The position numbers and the translations under genes were made by a program. Of a stretch of 6,219 nt of DNA, positions 5,786-6,219 are shown piece by piece. A model generated the notes under the pieces. It searched no databases. It was not told where the DNA came from and saw nothing but the letters and a program-made list of their open reading frames with translations. Source of the DNA: an uncultured Collinsella sp. (lineage in GTDB: Bacteria; Actinomycetota; Coriobacteriia; Coriobacteriales; Coriobacteriaceae); assembly GCA_902479205.1 (NCBI GenBank), contig CABSNX010000120.1, forward strand, positions 1 through 6,219, written 5' to 3'. The stretch's first letter is position 1. The number at the start of each line of letters is the position of its first letter.

Positions 5786-6219
5786 CTACTTGCGACGAAG
5801 CAGCGCCGAGACCTCGGGCATCTTAAAGACGAAGGCAAGGCCAAAAGTCACAGCGAGCGAGACGACGCCTGCAACACAAACGTAGCCCAGGGTAATGAGG
5901 ATCGAGCTGCCAAGCATTCCGACAAAGTGCTCAAGTGCCCACATGACGCCGGCGCCCGCGGCGGCGCCCAGGCCACCGAACAGTAGGCCGAAAAAACCGC
6001 CATGCAGGATAGACTTGACCTGAAGACCATGCAGACGACGGCGCAGCCACCACAGTGAGCATCCGACCAAGACCACGTAGTCAACGACGTACGAAAGCGC
6101 AATTGCCGGCATACCGTAGCCCAGCACCACGCCAAACAGCAGCACCGAACCGGCCTGACCGATAGCGGAGTACAGGCAATAGCGGCTATAAGGTTTCATA
6201 TCGAGCAGGGCCGAGACTG
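5786..6219 (-). CDS. murJ: MurJ/MviN-type lipid II flippase, C-terminal part
   Basis: About 144 residues of a membrane protein are visible. The frame enters open from the right edge (VSALLD before M at 6199) and ends with TAG at 5788-5786, so the N-terminal two thirds or more is outside the window. About four to five hydrophobic helices can be seen, with a basic loop WWLRRRLHGLQ between the second and third and a short basic tail ending ALLRRK. The alternation of helices and the start VSALLDMKPYSRYCLYSA fit the last helices of the MurJ/MviN family, which flips lipid II for peptidoglycan synthesis. A related MOP-superfamily polysaccharide exporter cannot be excluded from this fragment. The uvrC start follows its stop with no gap, so the two are cotranscribed. 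Confidence 0.65.
   Translation of the reverse strand, partial: VSALLDMKPYSRYCLYSAIGQAGSVLLFGVVLGYGMPAIALSYVVDYVVLVGCSLWWLRRRLHGLQVKSILHGGFFGLLFGGLGAAAGAGVMWALEHFVGMLGSSILITLGYVCVAGVVSLAVTFGLAFVFKMPEVSALLRRK

Noticed and set aside
4250..5986. 578-codon plus-strand open frame
   Set aside because: It is antisense to uvrC and the end of the murJ-like gene. uvrC has catalytic motifs throughout, whereas this frame has none that I recognise.

Overview
The window looks like a contig end from a GC-rich Gram-positive actinobacterium. The closest fit is the Coriobacteriia (a Collinsella- or Olsenella-like gut organism). This rests on overall codon and base composition and on the Tat-type lipoprotein signal of the solute-binding protein. 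It is an inference from sequence style; no search was run. The first 35 bases are not biological: they are an Illumina Nextera (Tn5) read-2 adapter with its 19-bp mosaic end, so the left edge is artificial and cuts a gene.

Every convincing gene lies on the minus strand, so transcription runs from high to low coordinates. In transcription order there is a partial MurJ/MviN-type lipid II flippase C-terminus (6219-5786) and a full-length UvrC excision nuclease subunit (5785-3839). uvrC starts on the base right after the murJ amber stop and in the same frame. A gene-free stretch of about 365 bases (3474-3838) follows. It holds a terminator-like hairpin after uvrC, a candidate promoter whose -10 lies inside an operator-like inverted repeat, and a leader of about 140 bases. 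Then comes an ABC-type oligopeptide/nickel-family importer: a Tat lipoprotein substrate-binding protein (3473-1860), a 155-base gap with a strong stem-loop and an 18-bp palindrome, a DppB-family permease (1704-748) and a DppC-family permease (744-36, truncated by the adapter junction). The partner ATPases are expected beyond the left edge.

The transporter genes form one functional unit: the lipoprotein captures substrate outside the membrane and hands it to the DppB/DppC channel. The intergenic stem-loop would suit higher expression of the binding protein than of the permeases. MurJ (cell wall) and UvrC (nucleotide excision repair) are functionally unrelated and appear linked only by translation. 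I see no phage, IS, CRISPR, toxin-antitoxin or other novel system. The most biologically interesting detail is in UvrC: its cysteine-rich region has an insertion of about 23 residues with extra cysteines, and glycine replaces one normally conserved cysteine.
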